Origin: Gentiana macrophylla
Lineage: Eukaryota > Streptophyta > Magnoliopsida > Gentianales > Gentianaceae
NCBI GenBank assembly: GCA_026214975.1
Contig: CM047813.1
Coordinates: 36,551,871-36,615,870 of the forward strand
Direction of reading: 5' to 3'
DNA length: 64,000 nt
Shown: positions 1-12,012 of the stretch, piece after piece
Layout of the letters: every line of letters starts with the position of its first letter
Numbering within the stretch: the first letter of the stretch is position 1
Position numbers and translations under genes: made by a program
The notes under the pieces: generated by a model
Told to the model about the DNA's origin: nothing
Database searches by the model: none
The model's input: only the letters and a program-made list of their open reading frames with translations

Positions 1-87
<87 letters not shown>
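1..87. repeat. (TA)n/(TG)n compound microsatellite
   Basis: About 43 bases of alternating TA run into about 40 bases of TG and end in a short TATACACACA stretch. This is seen directly. The run is cut by the window edge, so its true length is unknown. Confidence 0.95.
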
Positions 88-90
<3 letters not shown>

Positions 91-99
91 CACACATGT

Positions 100-667
100 G
101 TAGAATCGATTTATGGTAATATGATAAAGATAGTCAATATTAGATATTGACAATATCTTGGAATATTTAATATGAGATATTAAATTAAATGAGATAATTC
201 AATCAAAGATAATTTCCATATTTTATTAGGAAAATGTTTTCTTCTCCCCAATCTACTGGAAGCTTCTCACAATCGATTGGAAGTGTAAAGGACGTGGGTC
301 GCCCTATTTAAGGGGAGGCTTGGATAGCTCTTTTCAGACATCACAATTCCAAGAGACTAATAGTTTCCTTTGAAAATGTAGAGTCTCTTGTAGAGAGAAA
401 TGGTCGGTCTAGCAACCGAGTTTTTCTCGGTAGCAATACAAGGTGGGATTCAAGCGGGTTGTTCATGTGGACTAGCGGTGAGAGGCCGAACGCTTAGGCG
501 GCTCCGTGCACCACTACTCTCCTAGACGGTCAAAGCGTCGATCTTTTAGATCAAGCAAGGTATTCACCGTCTCTACTACTTATTTGTTTATTGCTTAAAC
601 GGTTGATCCTGGTTAAAAGAAAAGAAAATTATAAATTCCGCTGCTTTTCCGCGTAGATTTCCTAACA
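100..667 (+). mobile_element. LTR-like retrotransposon end (probable Ty1/copia solo LTR or LTR fragment)
   Basis: The stretch carries a TATA-like CCTATTTAAGG near 302-312, a GC-richer leader, and ends in TTCCGCTGC..TTTCCTAACA at 667. This layout is typical of the U3-R-U5 of plant copia LTRs, which end in CA. It is joined directly to LINE-derived sequence at 668. No internal region or second LTR is in view, and the left end is lost in the microsatellite, so solo LTR versus fragment cannot be decided. Confidence 0.45.
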
Positions 668-1000
668 CCCTGTGCTTCAATTTTAACTTCATTTGCTTGG
701 CAGAGTGCTGAACATTCTGAACTACCCCTGCCACCACTTGTTTAAATGAGGATACAGATTGACCATAAATTGTGCTAGTCCTTTGTTTCCATAATTCACA
801 TAGTATGAAGTAGAAGACTACCTTCTTAATCTTGCCAAGTGCACCTTTTTGCTCATTTGAAAGCCAGTCTTGCATGAACATTTTCCATGATTGCATGCAA
901 TGAGTGAAATGAAGCATGTCCTGAAAATGCTCCCAAATCTTTTGAGTATTTGGACAGCTCCAAAAAGCATGTATAAAGGAATCTTATTTTATATGTATGA
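668..1000 (-). pseudogene. LINE (L1-type) reverse-transcriptase zinc-binding domain relic
   Basis: Minus-strand reading gives a zf-RVT-like stretch: a CPNTQKIWEHF segment continuing into an open frame with WLSNEQKGALGKIKKVVFY and ELWKQRTSTIYGQ, the Cys/Trp-rich module found between RT and RNase H in plant LINE polyproteins. Neither the RT core nor RNase H is present. The C-terminal part of the open frame (below 668) is only read-through into the adjacent LTR. It is a dead fragment into which that LTR appears to have inserted. Confidence 0.6.
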
Positions 1001-2410
1001 TTGGATTTAATCTTATTTTTCCATGAAAAGCTGAAAAATGGAAATTGGCTGGGCTGTGAAAAACACTTTGGGAATTGTAAAGGATTTTTTGTGAGTATTT
1101 TGGTTTGTGGATGGGAGGATGCAAAAGATTTACAATGGAAGGTTATTGATGGTGAGGTGGGGAGAATGATAGTGTCATCCGGTTACATTATATTCTTCTG
1201 CTTGACACAAAGGTAATTGGTTGAAGATGAATATGAAGACAGGATGAAGATTGAAAGAGATTAAGAAGATGAAGAATGTTCTTAAAGGCAGGGACCTTTT
1301 TGAAATTATTTGTGTCGGATTGGATGTAGTCAAAAAGTGTGGTGCAAGAAGTAAGAACGACAATTTGTAATTACAAATGTGGTGCCAATAAAATTTTAAA
1401 TATGTCTTAAGAAAATGCAGTGCCTAAGTAGATTTGATTGAATTGGTGTGGTGCCACTTATTTTAAGGTGCCGAAGTAAAGTGATTGTGGTGCCAATAAT
1501 ATTACCATAATCTAAATTGTAGTAAGTAATCATTTTTCTAGGTGGCTCTTCGATCCCATCAGTTGTTCTTCAACATCTGTCGCATAATTCAACTATTTGT
1601 GGTAAAGAAAAGCATAACCGAGGAGTTTACACATTCTTTTACAGTTTTAATTTATTTTCACACTTTTATTTCTTTTAAAAATTTCATCCTTCCAGAATTT
1701 TTTAAGACAGTAGATCACCAGGATGTTTTTGGAGAATTTTGAGGTGTTTATGAAACTCTCCGGAAAATTTGATGTGCTGACTGGTGAAGTTCTTGCTATG
1801 TATCAAACGATTTCTTTTGCCTCTATGTGGGGCTTTTCGAGGGCGACTCGCATAATATTTTTGAGAAGTTAGTAAACAACGTTGAAGGCTCTCCTCTCTT
1901 TGTTGCATTTTGGAAAAGTCCCGTTTTTCATAATTTCTTCTTTTTCTTTTGCCAAGAAAGGAGGCAACATGCCGGCTTGTTTCTTGGTAAAAATCGAAAA
2001 AAGACTTAATACTAATAGGTTTAAAAGATTAGGGGAACTATGCCTCTCTCTCGTAATCAATGCTTGTATTGTTGGTTTTTACTATTTTATCCTCACTCCT
2101 AATAATGAAGACTTGTGATTTTCTTTTGTGTGTCATTTCATACTACAAAAATCATAGATCTGAGTATTTTGTTTCCATTTTTGTGCTTCAAAGTAATTTT
2201 TTTCTCAAGGCTCGTTGATTTTGAATCATGATGAGAATCGCCGAAAGTTTTTCTCTCGATTTTAATGTAAAGTTTTTCCGACAGACATTGGGTATGAAAA
2301 ACACTTCAATAATCTGATGTGTAAAAGATATTTTTATTTCCCTTGAGGAAATGAAAAGTGAATTCAAATGAGGAAAAAAAAAAAATGAAAAGAATTACAG
2401 CAAAAATCAA
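1001..2410. other. Intergenic stretch, no gene seen
   Basis: AT-rich DNA with only short, compositionally random open frames. Around 1370-1500 the phrase GTGGTGCCA recurs several times. No coding family, RNA gene or transposon terminus is recognised. The part below 2411 is the 3' flank of the DUF1191 gene on the minus strand. Confidence 0.5.
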
Positions 2411-3325
2411 TCAAGGCAAATATGTATTTTCAATAATTGGTAGAGTTCTAATACTAGTAGCTGAAGGCATTCTACTTTTTCCAACCCAAATTGAATCCAA
2501 AGCTTCATTTCTTTCTGATTCTTTTTCCAACTTTTTAAACCTTCTCAATTTAAGCCATTTATACAACAATAATCCAATCCCAACCGACAAAACGAATCCG
2601 GAAACTCCCGCAACAAATCCGATCTCCCACCATTTCCACATCCTTCTGATCTCCTTCCTTGTTTTCGACGATGATTGAGAATTGAGAATAACAATGGAAA
2701 AATGGCCATTGATCCGTGTGGCACACGAATTCGCACCCGTCACATTAGCAAACTCAACCTCTCCATTAGGCTTGAATCTAACACATTGCAAAGTTACATT
2801 CAAACCCACTACTGGAAACGAGACGTTAGGAAAACTAACCACCATTGGATCTTCCATAGAATGAAGTTGTATCATATTCATACCATTATCTGTTCTTATT
2901 CTGCTGCCGTTTTCTGCAGCAGCATCATATGCCAAGAAGCCTATAACAGGCGCAATTAACGTGTAGTTTGTAACGTTGTAGAAAGAGGAAGACAAATCGC
3001 CAAGGTTTTCGTAGAGAATATCGACTCTTCTTGAAAACGGCATGGATAATGTCTTAGGGGGGATGTATACGTATACGTTGTTACTGAAATCGACACCTTT
3101 AGACCAAATTCTTTCACTTGTAACGCGAACGAAAGAAGCTGTTATACCCGAGAAATTTGCAGGGAGAGGAATTTCATATAGAATACCTGAATGTCGTGAT
3201 CTTCCGACCGATCCCATTTTCTTCAATGCATAATCATAAATGGAGGAATCCAAGAAAGACGAATTATGTCGTCCCTGAATGCACTTTAACATCAAGATCG
3301 CATACAAAATAAACCTCATCAACAT
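2411..3325 (-). CDS. DUF1191 family single-pass membrane protein
   Basis: Intact single-exon frame of 304 residues. The order fits plant DUF1191 proteins: an N-terminal signal peptide (MLMRFILYAILMLKCIQG), then SSFLDSSIYDYALKKM, an extracellular domain with many N-glycosylation sequons (NFS, NVT, NYT, NGS, NVS) and conserved phrases such as LYENLGDLSS, YTLIAPVIGFLAYDA and GHFSIVI. One transmembrane helix lies at about residues 235-257 (WWEIGFVAGVSGFVLSVGIG). The cytosolic tail is basic and then polar, ending in RTLPIIENTYLP. The family is plant-specific and has no established biochemical function. The start is the first ATG before the signal peptide. A TATATATATATA tract lies 22-33 bp upstream, so if it is the TATA box the 5' UTR is very short. 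I see no frameshift. Confidence 0.93.
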   Translation of the reverse strand: MLMRFILYAILMLKCIQGRHNSSFLDSSIYDYALKKMGSVGRSRHSGILYEIPLPANFSGITASFVRVTSERIWSKGVDFSNNVYVYIPPKTLSMPFSRRVDILYENLGDLSSSFYNVTNYTLIAPVIGFLAYDAAAENGSRIRTDNGMNMIQLHSMEDPMVVSFPNVSFPVVGLNVTLQCVRFKPNGEVEFANVTGANSCATRINGHFSIVILNSQSSSKTRKEIRRMWKWWEIGFVAGVSGFVLSVGIGLLLYKWLKLRRFKKLEKESERNEALDSIWVGKSRMPSATSIRTLPIIENTYLP

Positions 3326-3345
3326 TTCAAGGGATTGAAGCCTCT

Positions 3346-3358
3346 CTTATATATATAT
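3346..3358 (-). promoter_or_regulatory. Candidate TATA box of the DUF1191 gene
   Basis: A TATATATATATAT run sits just upstream of the minus-strand ATG at 3325. Position suggests a core promoter element, but the spacing would leave almost no 5' UTR, so a more distal start is also possible. Confidence 0.35.
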
Positions 3359-3958
3359 ATTCAATCCATCAACAATAATGGTTTGAAATGAAGCCTCCAA
3401 TCAATCATTGGAAAACCGGGAAGAAAAAAAAGAAGAAGAAGGAAAGATGATGATTCTGAACGATAATGTTATTACATATCATCTTCATGATCTTCTTCTT
3501 CCTCCTCTCTCAATCTTAACAAGTTTTGGAAATTAATTCGCAAAATTGATTTTCTCTTATAATTAAGATTTATTAAAAAGAGATCAATGAAAGAAACAAA
3601 AGGAAGCTTAAGAATTGCTCCAGCATGAATGCAAAAAAATCAATCGTCTTGATCTGCCGTTGCATTGAGTGAAGAAATTAAACAAAAATAAAATAAAATT
3701 TTGAAAAATGTAGTTTTCAAATACAATTTGGATGATTCCTAGACCAGACCAGCGAGTTTTAATCAGAAAATAATGAATCTGGCGTTTCCTGGAAAGGTTG
3801 AGCTGTTTAAATTAAATTTATTTGATGATGAAAACAATGGAGTTTGAATCATTCAAGGTGAAGCATGCAGATTGGTTCAGACAAATATAAAGAACAGGTG
3901 CGCATAAGACGAAAGATGCCAACATGGAAAATCTCTTGTTATATAGGGTTCTATCGGC
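3359..3958. other. Intergenic upstream flank, nothing recognised
   Basis: AT-rich sequence with GA-rich (3420-3450) and CTT-rich (3485-3515) tracts upstream of the minus-strand DUF1191 gene. It may include distal promoter, but I recognise no specific element. Confidence 0.4.
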
Positions 3959-4200
3959 ACCCCCACTCCATTACCGGCACTCCTATTATTCTCGGCAGTA
4001 CAAAAAATTACTTCAGTATCCGGTGATTTTTTATAAAATGAACGTCGGTTACATTGGTGTTCCTTGTTGAACACAACGTCAAAAGTGTTAAAACTTAGAA
4101 ACATCACCATTTGCATTTTTCACTTGCTGTTTCATGTGGCACCAACATCGATGTCGATGTATTACTAATGCCGGTGTCAACAAGAAACACCAAGATGATC
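3959..4200 (-). repeat. Dispersed repeat relic (family also at about 45.4 and 50.7 kb)
   Basis: On the minus strand this contains a GAAGTAATTTTTTGTACTG phrase and GGTGTTC/GAACAC blocks. Closely related phrases occur at 45360-45610 and 50600-50860 on the plus strand. The CACTACAAAAAATTACTTC-like terminal phrase resembles ends of plant CACTA/MITE-type DNA transposons, but no clean terminal inverted repeat or TSD is seen. Confidence 0.4.
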
Positions 4201-4640
4201 GATATTTTTCAAAATAAAACGGAAGTTTTAATAAAACCCACCTTTATATATCTCATAAAGTCAATTGAAATTATCACTTGAGTTGGTTTACTTTGGATTT
4301 AAAAAACCACGACATATTCCCCTAAATAAAAAATTAGGAAAAAAAACAAAAAAAAAAAAACCATGACATGTGTTTTTTTTTGAAGAAAAACCATGGCGTA
4401 TGTTAGACAAACCTTCATAACGTAACATAATCAAATCGAATACAACAAAACTGGTTATAGGTTATAGGTTATATCAAATGGCATACATTAGAGGCTCTAA
4501 TTTTTACTCATTTTCTCATAATACACTTCTATCGTGTGTAAGAGATTAGAACTAAATGGTTGTAATGTATGTCACTTTATACAACATTCGTACAACGGTT
4601 GTATTATAAAATTTTCCATGAATCCATCTCCATACAGCAT
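4201..4640. other. Intergenic stretch, nothing recognised
   Basis: AT-rich sequence with several A-runs (4325-4360). No coding family, terminal repeats or RNA gene was found. Confidence 0.4.
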
Positions 4641-4645
4641 TCTTT

Positions 4646-5121
4646 TAGGGGCATTAAAGGACACCTACTTTAGAGGGCATTTAAGGACATCATATTAAAT
4701 TTACATAAATAAGGGTGTCTTCGGGAATTGTGACATACAGGTCAGAGATTAAAAACAACACCTAATATTCAACTACGATTATGGGTCAAGATGCAATATT
4801 TAAAAATGTTGGTCAATGAATTGATTTTAGTGTATAAATTTTTTAAGTAGTAAAAATATACATGATTTTTTTTTTATTTGTTTATAAAGGGTCACTTGAC
4901 TCATTCCTTTGGTAGTATAGCCGCCCCCTTACATAAATCCATGCATGTATAGCATTATTTTAGGGGCCTTCAAAAACACTACACGAAATCTACTTTATAG
5001 GACTTTTAAGGACATCATATTAAATTTATTTAGGGCATCACAACAAAGTTTAAAAATAGGCATGTACAGAGATGGCCTTAAGGGCAATGCTTTAGTATGG
5101 TGTCCTTAAAGACCCCTTATT
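4646..5121. mobile_element. MITE-like element(s) with TAGGGGC..TTAAGGACAC ends
   Basis: TTTTAGGGGCATTAAAGGACACC at 4646 and a diverged copy at 4951 (TTTTAGGGGCCTTCAAAAACAC) are both inverted relative to GTGTCCTTAAAGACCCC at about 5100. The phrase TTTAAGGACATCATATTAAATT occurs twice inside. This looks like one non-coding TIR element nested in, or tandem with, another copy. TSDs are not clear. Confidence 0.4.
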
Positions 5122-5166
5122 TTATTTCTTCTATCATGTTCTAGAAACACGATCAATATAGTATGT

Positions 5167-5680
5167 CAATGTAACGCCTCCAAACATGTGTCTGGTAGCG
5201 CTAATTAAAGCCATAACCAGCTGCTTAGAATATCGTCCTCGCTTGGTCTAAAAGAGGTTATAACCCGAGTTGACAAAACTTGCATGTCTCACACTAATAT
5301 AGGATGTGAATTCTACTACTTTAACTATGTGGGACATTACATCCCCCTTATAAGTAACTGGTGTCTTCGCCAGAACTTTGCCAGGATTATTTCCGGACTC
5401 GTCCCTACCGTAAGAATTAGAGTTCATGTTTACACCGCCTCTACGCCGCATAGTTAAAATCGGTAGAATCGCCTCAGATATCAATCTGTAACACCCTCAA
5501 ACCTGTTTTCGGTAGCACTAATTGAGCAATAAATGATCCGGTTAACTGTTTAGACCGTCTTCCTCGTTTGACCTAAAATGGCTAACCCGAATTGACAAGA
5601 CATATATGTCCCACACATTTATATAAGGGTGAAAATTCTACTAATTTAACTATGTGACACATTACGGTCACTATGTCTTG
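5167..5680 (+). repeat. Two diverged direct copies of an LTR-like repeat
   Basis: Copy one starts at about 5169 and copy two at about 5487. They share in order TGTAAC(G/A)CC, CGGTAGC-type and TTAACTGxxTAGA blocks, CGTCCTCGxTTG, AACCCGAxTTGACAA, ATGTC(T/C)CACAC, TTCTACTA and TAACTATGTG. The TGTAACACCC start and GGGACATTAC phrase are common in plant LTRs. They could be two solo LTRs or a tandem duplication. There is no coding sequence between them. Confidence 0.45.
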
Positions 5681-6412
5681 CTTTCCCTATAACTAATATT
5701 TGACGACTACAATAATTCACAAATTTTATGATGATTTGGTCACAAATATGACATAGTGTTCCATATCCAATAGCATTTGTGAATGCTTATATAGACCCCT
5801 ATTTATGAAAGGAAAAAAAAAAAAGAAATTAAATGATGTCCTCTTTTTTAAACATGGAGTATGATGTGGTAGGACACCATAATAACATGATGTATTAAGT
5901 TATGTTTCTTGGAGAATTCAACGCCCCAAGTTCTTTAGCAACACATATCAATAAGAAATCAAACATTATTACTCAGCATCAGCATACTGAAATAAAAAAT
6001 GCTTATTATAAATGTATATTAAAAAAAAGGGGTTAATCACATTGGTGGGCCCCCTCGTCGATGGAGGAAGAACCGAAATCAATGACATTTTAGCAGACTG
6101 AAGTGTTAAAAAGTCAGAGTATACATATCACACTCCCTAATAAGTATGATATGCATATCACTCTCCTTTTTTTCTGAGGGTACATATCACTCTCCTAATA
6201 ACATGCATATCACAAGAATCAACTCAGACGAAGAATAACCAGTAGTTAGTTTAGGCATTTGACAGAAGATCACATCACCAGATCAAAAGGCGAAGAAAAT
6301 GAGATATGTATTTACACGTTTCAACAAAAAGCATCATCGCTGCTTCAGAATTTCTGCACGGCCCCGGTCCGGCAATGTAACCAAAATGTCAGGTGCCAAA
6401 ACCTGGTGTGTT
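5681..6412. other. Intergenic 3' flank of the POB1-like gene
   Basis: AT-rich sequence. ACATATCACTCTCC and similar phrases repeat three times between 6125 and 6215. The part nearest 6412 is likely the 3' UTR of the minus-strand gene. No other gene was seen. Confidence 0.4.
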
Positions 6413-9400
6413 TCATGGCTTCATTGTTAGATCAGCTTTCAGATGAAGAACACCATTGATGAAATGAAGGCTATCCTCAGCTATGAAAGACGCCCATGGT
6501 ACCCCAAACAAATTCCTATACCCCACAGCTTTTCCCCTGTAAATTTGTAAGTCCCTTTATATTTGCTCACAGATTCCTCAGTCTGCTTCGATCTTGCAGA
6601 AAATTCAGATTCAACAGAAAATGTTACTGAACCCTTTTCTTGCATACCTAAGAAAAGACCAAAACAATGGAAAGAGCTCTGTTGATCCATGTTGCAATGT
6701 GCAGACAAGAAAAACCCTTGTCCCCCTAAATGAAAAGCTTGAGAATATACTCGTCCAGAAGGAAACAAGCTAGCACACTCTTCCCTCTTCAGATCCAGGT
6801 ACACAACACACTGCTGACGTGGAAGTTCAAACTCAAGCACCTTCACAGGCCGGTACTTATAGGCACGCTCCACGTAGCGATGATGACTTGCAATGGAGTC
6901 GGCTGCCAGAACTCGTTGGCGGTGTGGAGCCTCAGCCTTGAAATACAATCCTTCAAAAACAAACTTGGATACAGTGTTATACTCAAAGTCATTGCATACC
7001 AGAACCTTCCTAAGCTTCCTGCATGTCATGTGAGGAAAGCGTATGTGCTGACACAAACGTGAAGTGAGAATTTCCTTGCGCTCATCCAACTTTGGATAAC
7101 AGGCTCTGCCCCACTTCAATACAAGGTCGTATACTGCATCCTCTGATGCAACTTGGAGATCATCACTTGCCAAAACTGCTTCGATTCCAGCTAGTGGCAA
7201 ACCCATTATTTCATCCTGGAATCTGCCCAAAAACAAAGCAACATGAACGTTCATAAGCTAGAGGCGGGGAGAGAAAAATCAATAGCTAATTAATTTGAGC
7301 ATTTCGTTTTGCTTCCTGCTCAAGAAATCTCCAACTGAGTTTCAGCATAACAATTTCAAAAGTATGCATCGATTACACCTTGTTGCCAAGACCCACAGAC
7401 AAAAGACCAGTTTACCTTCTACTATCTTTTTTTTTTAATCAGACTTCTATGAGAATAAAGGAAATGAAGACAGGTGGAACACAAAAGGTTCGGGGAATCA
7501 CCACAAAGAACAGATTGCATTAAAAAGATGCAACAAATCAGAATTATGAGTACACTATAAGTTGAAACCAATTGGCAGCTTCTGGGGTGAGAAAAGGGGA
7601 GGATATAAGGGGAAAAACGATATTAATGATATGACACTTACTTGGTTATGTCTTTATATCGATCAGCAAGGAACTGTTTTGCTGCATCAGTCAATGGCTG
7701 AACTGCTTCAGCCATGACGGCACTAGAAGGAAGGTCCAGATATAGCAAGGCGGATTCTGCAGTCATAGGCAAATTACACAATAGACGGCCACAATACCTC
7801 ATGCATGAAGCAACTTCAAATTTGTCCGCCGCCATCAACACATCCAACAAAGCTGGTGCTGTACTTGCTTGTAGAGTATTACTATACATAAAATTCAAGA
7901 GCTCCATGAGGGATGCTTCATCTGTACCACATGGAAAGGGAAAAAGCAGAGTTATAGAAAGTGTGTGTAATCATGGACGAGAAGCGCTTAAGCATTCTGG
8001 TTAACATATCATGGGAGGAAAAACAAAAGCACAAAAGGAATGAAATTAATGATTACTAAGGACTGCCTTGCGGCAATGAAGATTACTTATAATGGGACAA
8101 GATCAATTGCAATAACAGAATATGAAAAGCAGCACCGGTGGAGAAAGCCTTGGTCTACTTTTGTGAGAGGGAAGCAAGGGAGGGAGGGAAGTGTGTGTGT
8201 GTGTGTGTGTGTGTGTGGGGGGGGGAATAGAGTTGCCACCTGTGCAGTATTCAGGAAAACAGCTAAAAGTACATCACAACAGAATAAAGCACAAAAAATG
8301 AACAGCTACCTGAGGATTGTATCTGCAGAGTGACATATCTTTCCTCGGACTCTCTCATACCATTTGAAAAGAGCTGCATCAAGAAGCGGCAAAAACATCA
8401 TCACCTGCTGTTCTATAAGCAAAACTTGAGATATTAAATTGTTACCTTATAAAAGAAAGGGCTCTTTGCTGCTAATATAGGAGAGCTGATATGTAATGTT
8501 ATAATTTTTAAAATCACTACAGCATCATTTTCACAGCCGAAATCATCATTATTCGGAGCCTCATCTCCTGCAGAAGGTATGAGTCTCATTCAGAGTGCAA
8601 TAAATAAAAGATGAATCCAACACTGAAGATACACAGACAAAATGCAGATACACAAAGTAACAGTGTCATTTTTTAAAGAAAAAAAAATGCTAATTCGTAT
8701 TATAGAGCACAATTTAATGATTATTATGAGTATCACGCTGCATCCTGCAAATTCTTATAAACATATACTATTCACATTTTACTTCAAACGTGACGTGTCA
8801 AAATTCATAAATGAACAAACATCGCTACCACATCATCTGGAGAATTCTAACTCCAAACCATATCAACAAACATATTTGATCTCAAAATGAACCCCTTCAT
8901 CATTCATTGGAGGATCAGTCATATGGCAAAAGGAAAGTAAACAAACTTGAATACAATCAACACCTGAATTTGCTTCTTCAATCATTGCAAATTCCTCCTC
9001 GTCCTGATTGTCTCCTGCTGCTATATCATCATTATCTGGCTGAATACAGTTCAGTATCTGTTCCTCAGGATATTCAGTGAGATCCAAATCTGTAAATGAG
9101 TGGAAAATGTCTGCTTGAGATCAATAAACCAGCATAAGAGAGCGCTCTAAACTGAAGGCAGAAAAAAAAGCATTTTAATCTACCTAATCAAGAATCCTGT
9201 ACACTTGATCGAGGGTAAGAATAAATAAGAAATGAAACTGAAATTGCAAATCATTTTTTAAGAGTGTCGATCAAAATAAATACAATGAGAACCATGTAAA
9301 GAGGGCAATAGGCTACACGCTTGATATGATCCAAATTAAGATAGTTTTGGGATCCTTGCATTCAGCATCCGCTTTGATGAGCACAGCATGGTTCACGTCA

Positions 9401-10103
9401 CACCTACTTTCATGAATGGAAACATAACCTAGTTATAAGGTCAACACCCTCTTTGAGTCTATGCAGATTAGTCATCCCAAAAGAAAAAAGGCCAAAAAAT
9501 AAAACTGTGCTATCTCTTCTAGTTCCAAACAAAGGCTTAAGAAGCTAAGATGGTAGGAAACTGTATTTCAGCTCAGATTTCATATTTTTGCTCGTCTTTC
9601 CATATCACAGCAATCTGGCCACTCTAATCAAATTAAGCTATCAAAGCAAATCAAGGGATGCGCAGAAAACATTGTTCCAGCAAAGCCCTGATAATTTGAA
9701 CGAAGAAATTGCTTTTAAAAAACTCTTCAGAAAGTATATGAAATCATACGCATGTCCAAAGCACACCAGATACCTAATTACCTAAACAGGGCCAAAATAG
9801 ATAGCTAAAATTACGAGAAGAAGATGGTTAAAGTAAGATACCCTTGTGCTTTTTTATGTCTTCACGTGGACGTTTGCGATAGCGGGCCCAATCGGCTAGA
9901 CTTTGGCATCCACCACTAATGGAAATGGTTTCAGGTGAGCCGTCGCCCAAGACCTCGATCCGAAGAATTCGGTCTGAAAAGTTCTTATCGTTAAAGGCAA
10001 ACCCAAAATCAGGGTGGCAAGTGGAAGGCGAGTAGGCAGAGGTGTCCATCACCGCCGTTCTTGGATCGAACAAATCCAAATTCGAATCCTTCATAGCTTT
10101 CAT
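6413..10103 (-). CDS. POB1: BTB/POZ-BACK protein, POB1/LRB type; six exons, one apparent frameshift
   Basis: I place exons at 10103-9842, 9089-8964, 8567-8446, 8373-8310, 7921-7642 and 7222-6413, all with GT-AG junctions and in-frame joins. The protein opens with a Ser/Asp-rich N-terminus ([29 protein letters not shown]), then a basic patch ([12 protein letters not shown]), an acidic linker, a BTB domain at about residues 145-245 ([17 protein letters not shown]), a BACK domain at about 265-365 ([22 protein letters not shown]) and a C-terminal domain ([38 protein letters not shown]). Arabidopsis POB1/LRB proteins are nuclear substrate adaptors of CUL3 E3 ligases, acting with phytochrome B on PIF3. 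The last about 40 codons are out of frame: one base is missing in the C-run at 6534-6537 (G-run on the coding strand). With it the coding length is 1665, exactly 555 codons, close to the usual length of about 560. Without it translation stops at 6481. Confidence 0.92.
8191..8226 (+). repeat. (GT)n-(G)n microsatellite in intron 4 of the POB1-like gene
   Basis: About 12 GT units are followed by an 8-10 base G run, inside the intron between exons 4 and 5. It is probably length-polymorphic and has no evident effect on splicing signals. Confidence 0.9.
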
Positions 10104-11280
10104 CTTCTAACTAAACCCTAGAGAAAATTAGCAGGTCGCGCCGGCGGAAATGAATTTATGCGGTAAAACTAAAACAATATCCGACGCGGTCGTTGAAATC
10201 GATAATTACCAGGAAGGATGCTGCACCTTCAACTCGGAAAAAGCCGATGAGAAAAAATTACAGGATTGACGAGATAATACAATTTCAGGTAGCTTCCGCA
10301 TCTTCAAATAGTTGAAAAAGTAAAGAGGGGCGTAAAAGGAAATATTTGAATATTTAAGTCTTCCCTAAAAAATATATATATATAAAAAATAAAAATTAAG
10401 TCAACTATATTTTTTGGAACTTCTTTTCGAACATCAAATTATTTAGATCCAATTCGAGTCAGGAAACAATGATTATTTTGATCCAGTTCGAGTCAGAATT
10501 TTAAATGTTTTTCACATTCAAAACCGGTCAGAAAGACTTTCTGATTAAAATTGAGTCAAAAAAACCTTTAAGATTTTGTCTGAGATTCAGTCAGAATCAA
10601 CAAGTTTGTAAATTATTCTGACCCAATTTGAATAAAAAACGATGATTATTCTGTTTCAGTGACGCTTGTATCGCAAACGGACGTAAGTGCCACTGACGTT
10701 ATGATGTTCAAAATAATAAAAATATTCAATGTGGTGTCAAGAGTGATTTATAGGATACCGAGAGTAATCGTGGTGTCGTGAGTATTTTCGTGATGCCGAT
10801 AGAAGCCGTCTAAATAAAACATACTAGTTGAAAATGTTGTAAAAAAATAAAATAATAGACACTGAACAAATATACATTATGCATAAAAAATAAACTGGGT
10901 GACCTTTTCTTTTTTTCTTTCACGTTCATTCATTCCCGGTTTCCTTTTTTTCTTCCCTTTTCTCCCCTCAGCAAACATGGAGGTTCTTGTGTGGTGTCTT
11001 CATACAGTGTAGAGACACGTGTGGAGACATAAACACCACACGGTTTCATTTTGTCTTTAAATTATGTGGTTCTGATCGTTTCACCTGTCACTTCACCTCA
11101 AAATCCCTCTCCACACAAGTATTTCCCTAGCAAACATTCATTTAGTTTTTTTATTTATTTATACATAACTTTTGATTTAGATCTTCGATTACAAAAATTC
11201 TTTCACAATAATTCATTTTTTTTGTCCTCTTTATTTTGATATCACATATGATATCCTTTCGACGTATTTTTCGAAATAAA
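10104..11280. other. Intergenic upstream flank of the POB1-like gene
   Basis: It contains the presumed 5' UTR and promoter of the minus-strand gene next to 10104. Next come degenerate phrases around TTCGAGTCAGAAT and AACAATGATTATTxTG that recur between 10430 and 10650, then a pyrimidine-rich tract at 10900-10975. There is no supported gene. The open frame at about 11051 is T-rich noise. Confidence 0.4.
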
Positions 11281-12012
11281 AAAAAAAACATTTACGTCAC
11301 AGTAACACCCAAAAAAAACATTTACATCACAATAACACCCCAAAAAACTAGTGTATTTTACAAAGAACACCTTCAATTACAGTGACACCCCAAAAAACCA
11401 TTGTCCTCAAAGTAACACCTCAAAACTACCCCCCTACTAAGTTTTATAAATTGTCATAACTTCTTATGTTGACCTCCGATCATCAAAAAATTTCATCATA
11501 ATTCATATTTCTTCCTATTTATTTTGATATCTCATATGATACATTTTCGACGTGATTATTCAAATCCAAAAAAACATTTGCATCAAGAGCAATGTTTATA
11601 GTAACACTTATGTAAATCACTGTAACACCTTATGTAAATCACAGTAACACCTCACAATAACACCTTATGAAAATCACAGTAACACATTATTTAAATCACG
11701 GTAACACCTCACAACAGCACCTTATGTAAATAATAGCAACAACTTATGTAAATCACAGTCACACCTCACAACAACAACTTATGCAAATCACAGCAACACC
11801 TCACAACAACACCTTATGTAAATCACAGTAACACCTTACTGCAACACCTTATGTAAATCATAGCAACGCCTTATGTAAATCACAGTAACAAGTTATTATC
11901 ACAGTATCACTTTATGTAAATCACAGTAACACCTTATTATTATACTAATACCTCACAATAACACCTTAAGTAATCACAGTAACACCTCACAGTAACACCT
12001 CACAGTAACACA
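11281..12012 (+). repeat. Degenerate AACACC-type minisatellite
   Basis: About 0.7 kb is built from variants of CAGTAACACCT and TTATGTAAATCACAGTAACA. The phrase AACACC (or AACAAC/CAACACC) recurs dozens of times at irregular 11-34 bp spacing. The most regular part is 11590-12010. No coding potential. Confidence 0.8.
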
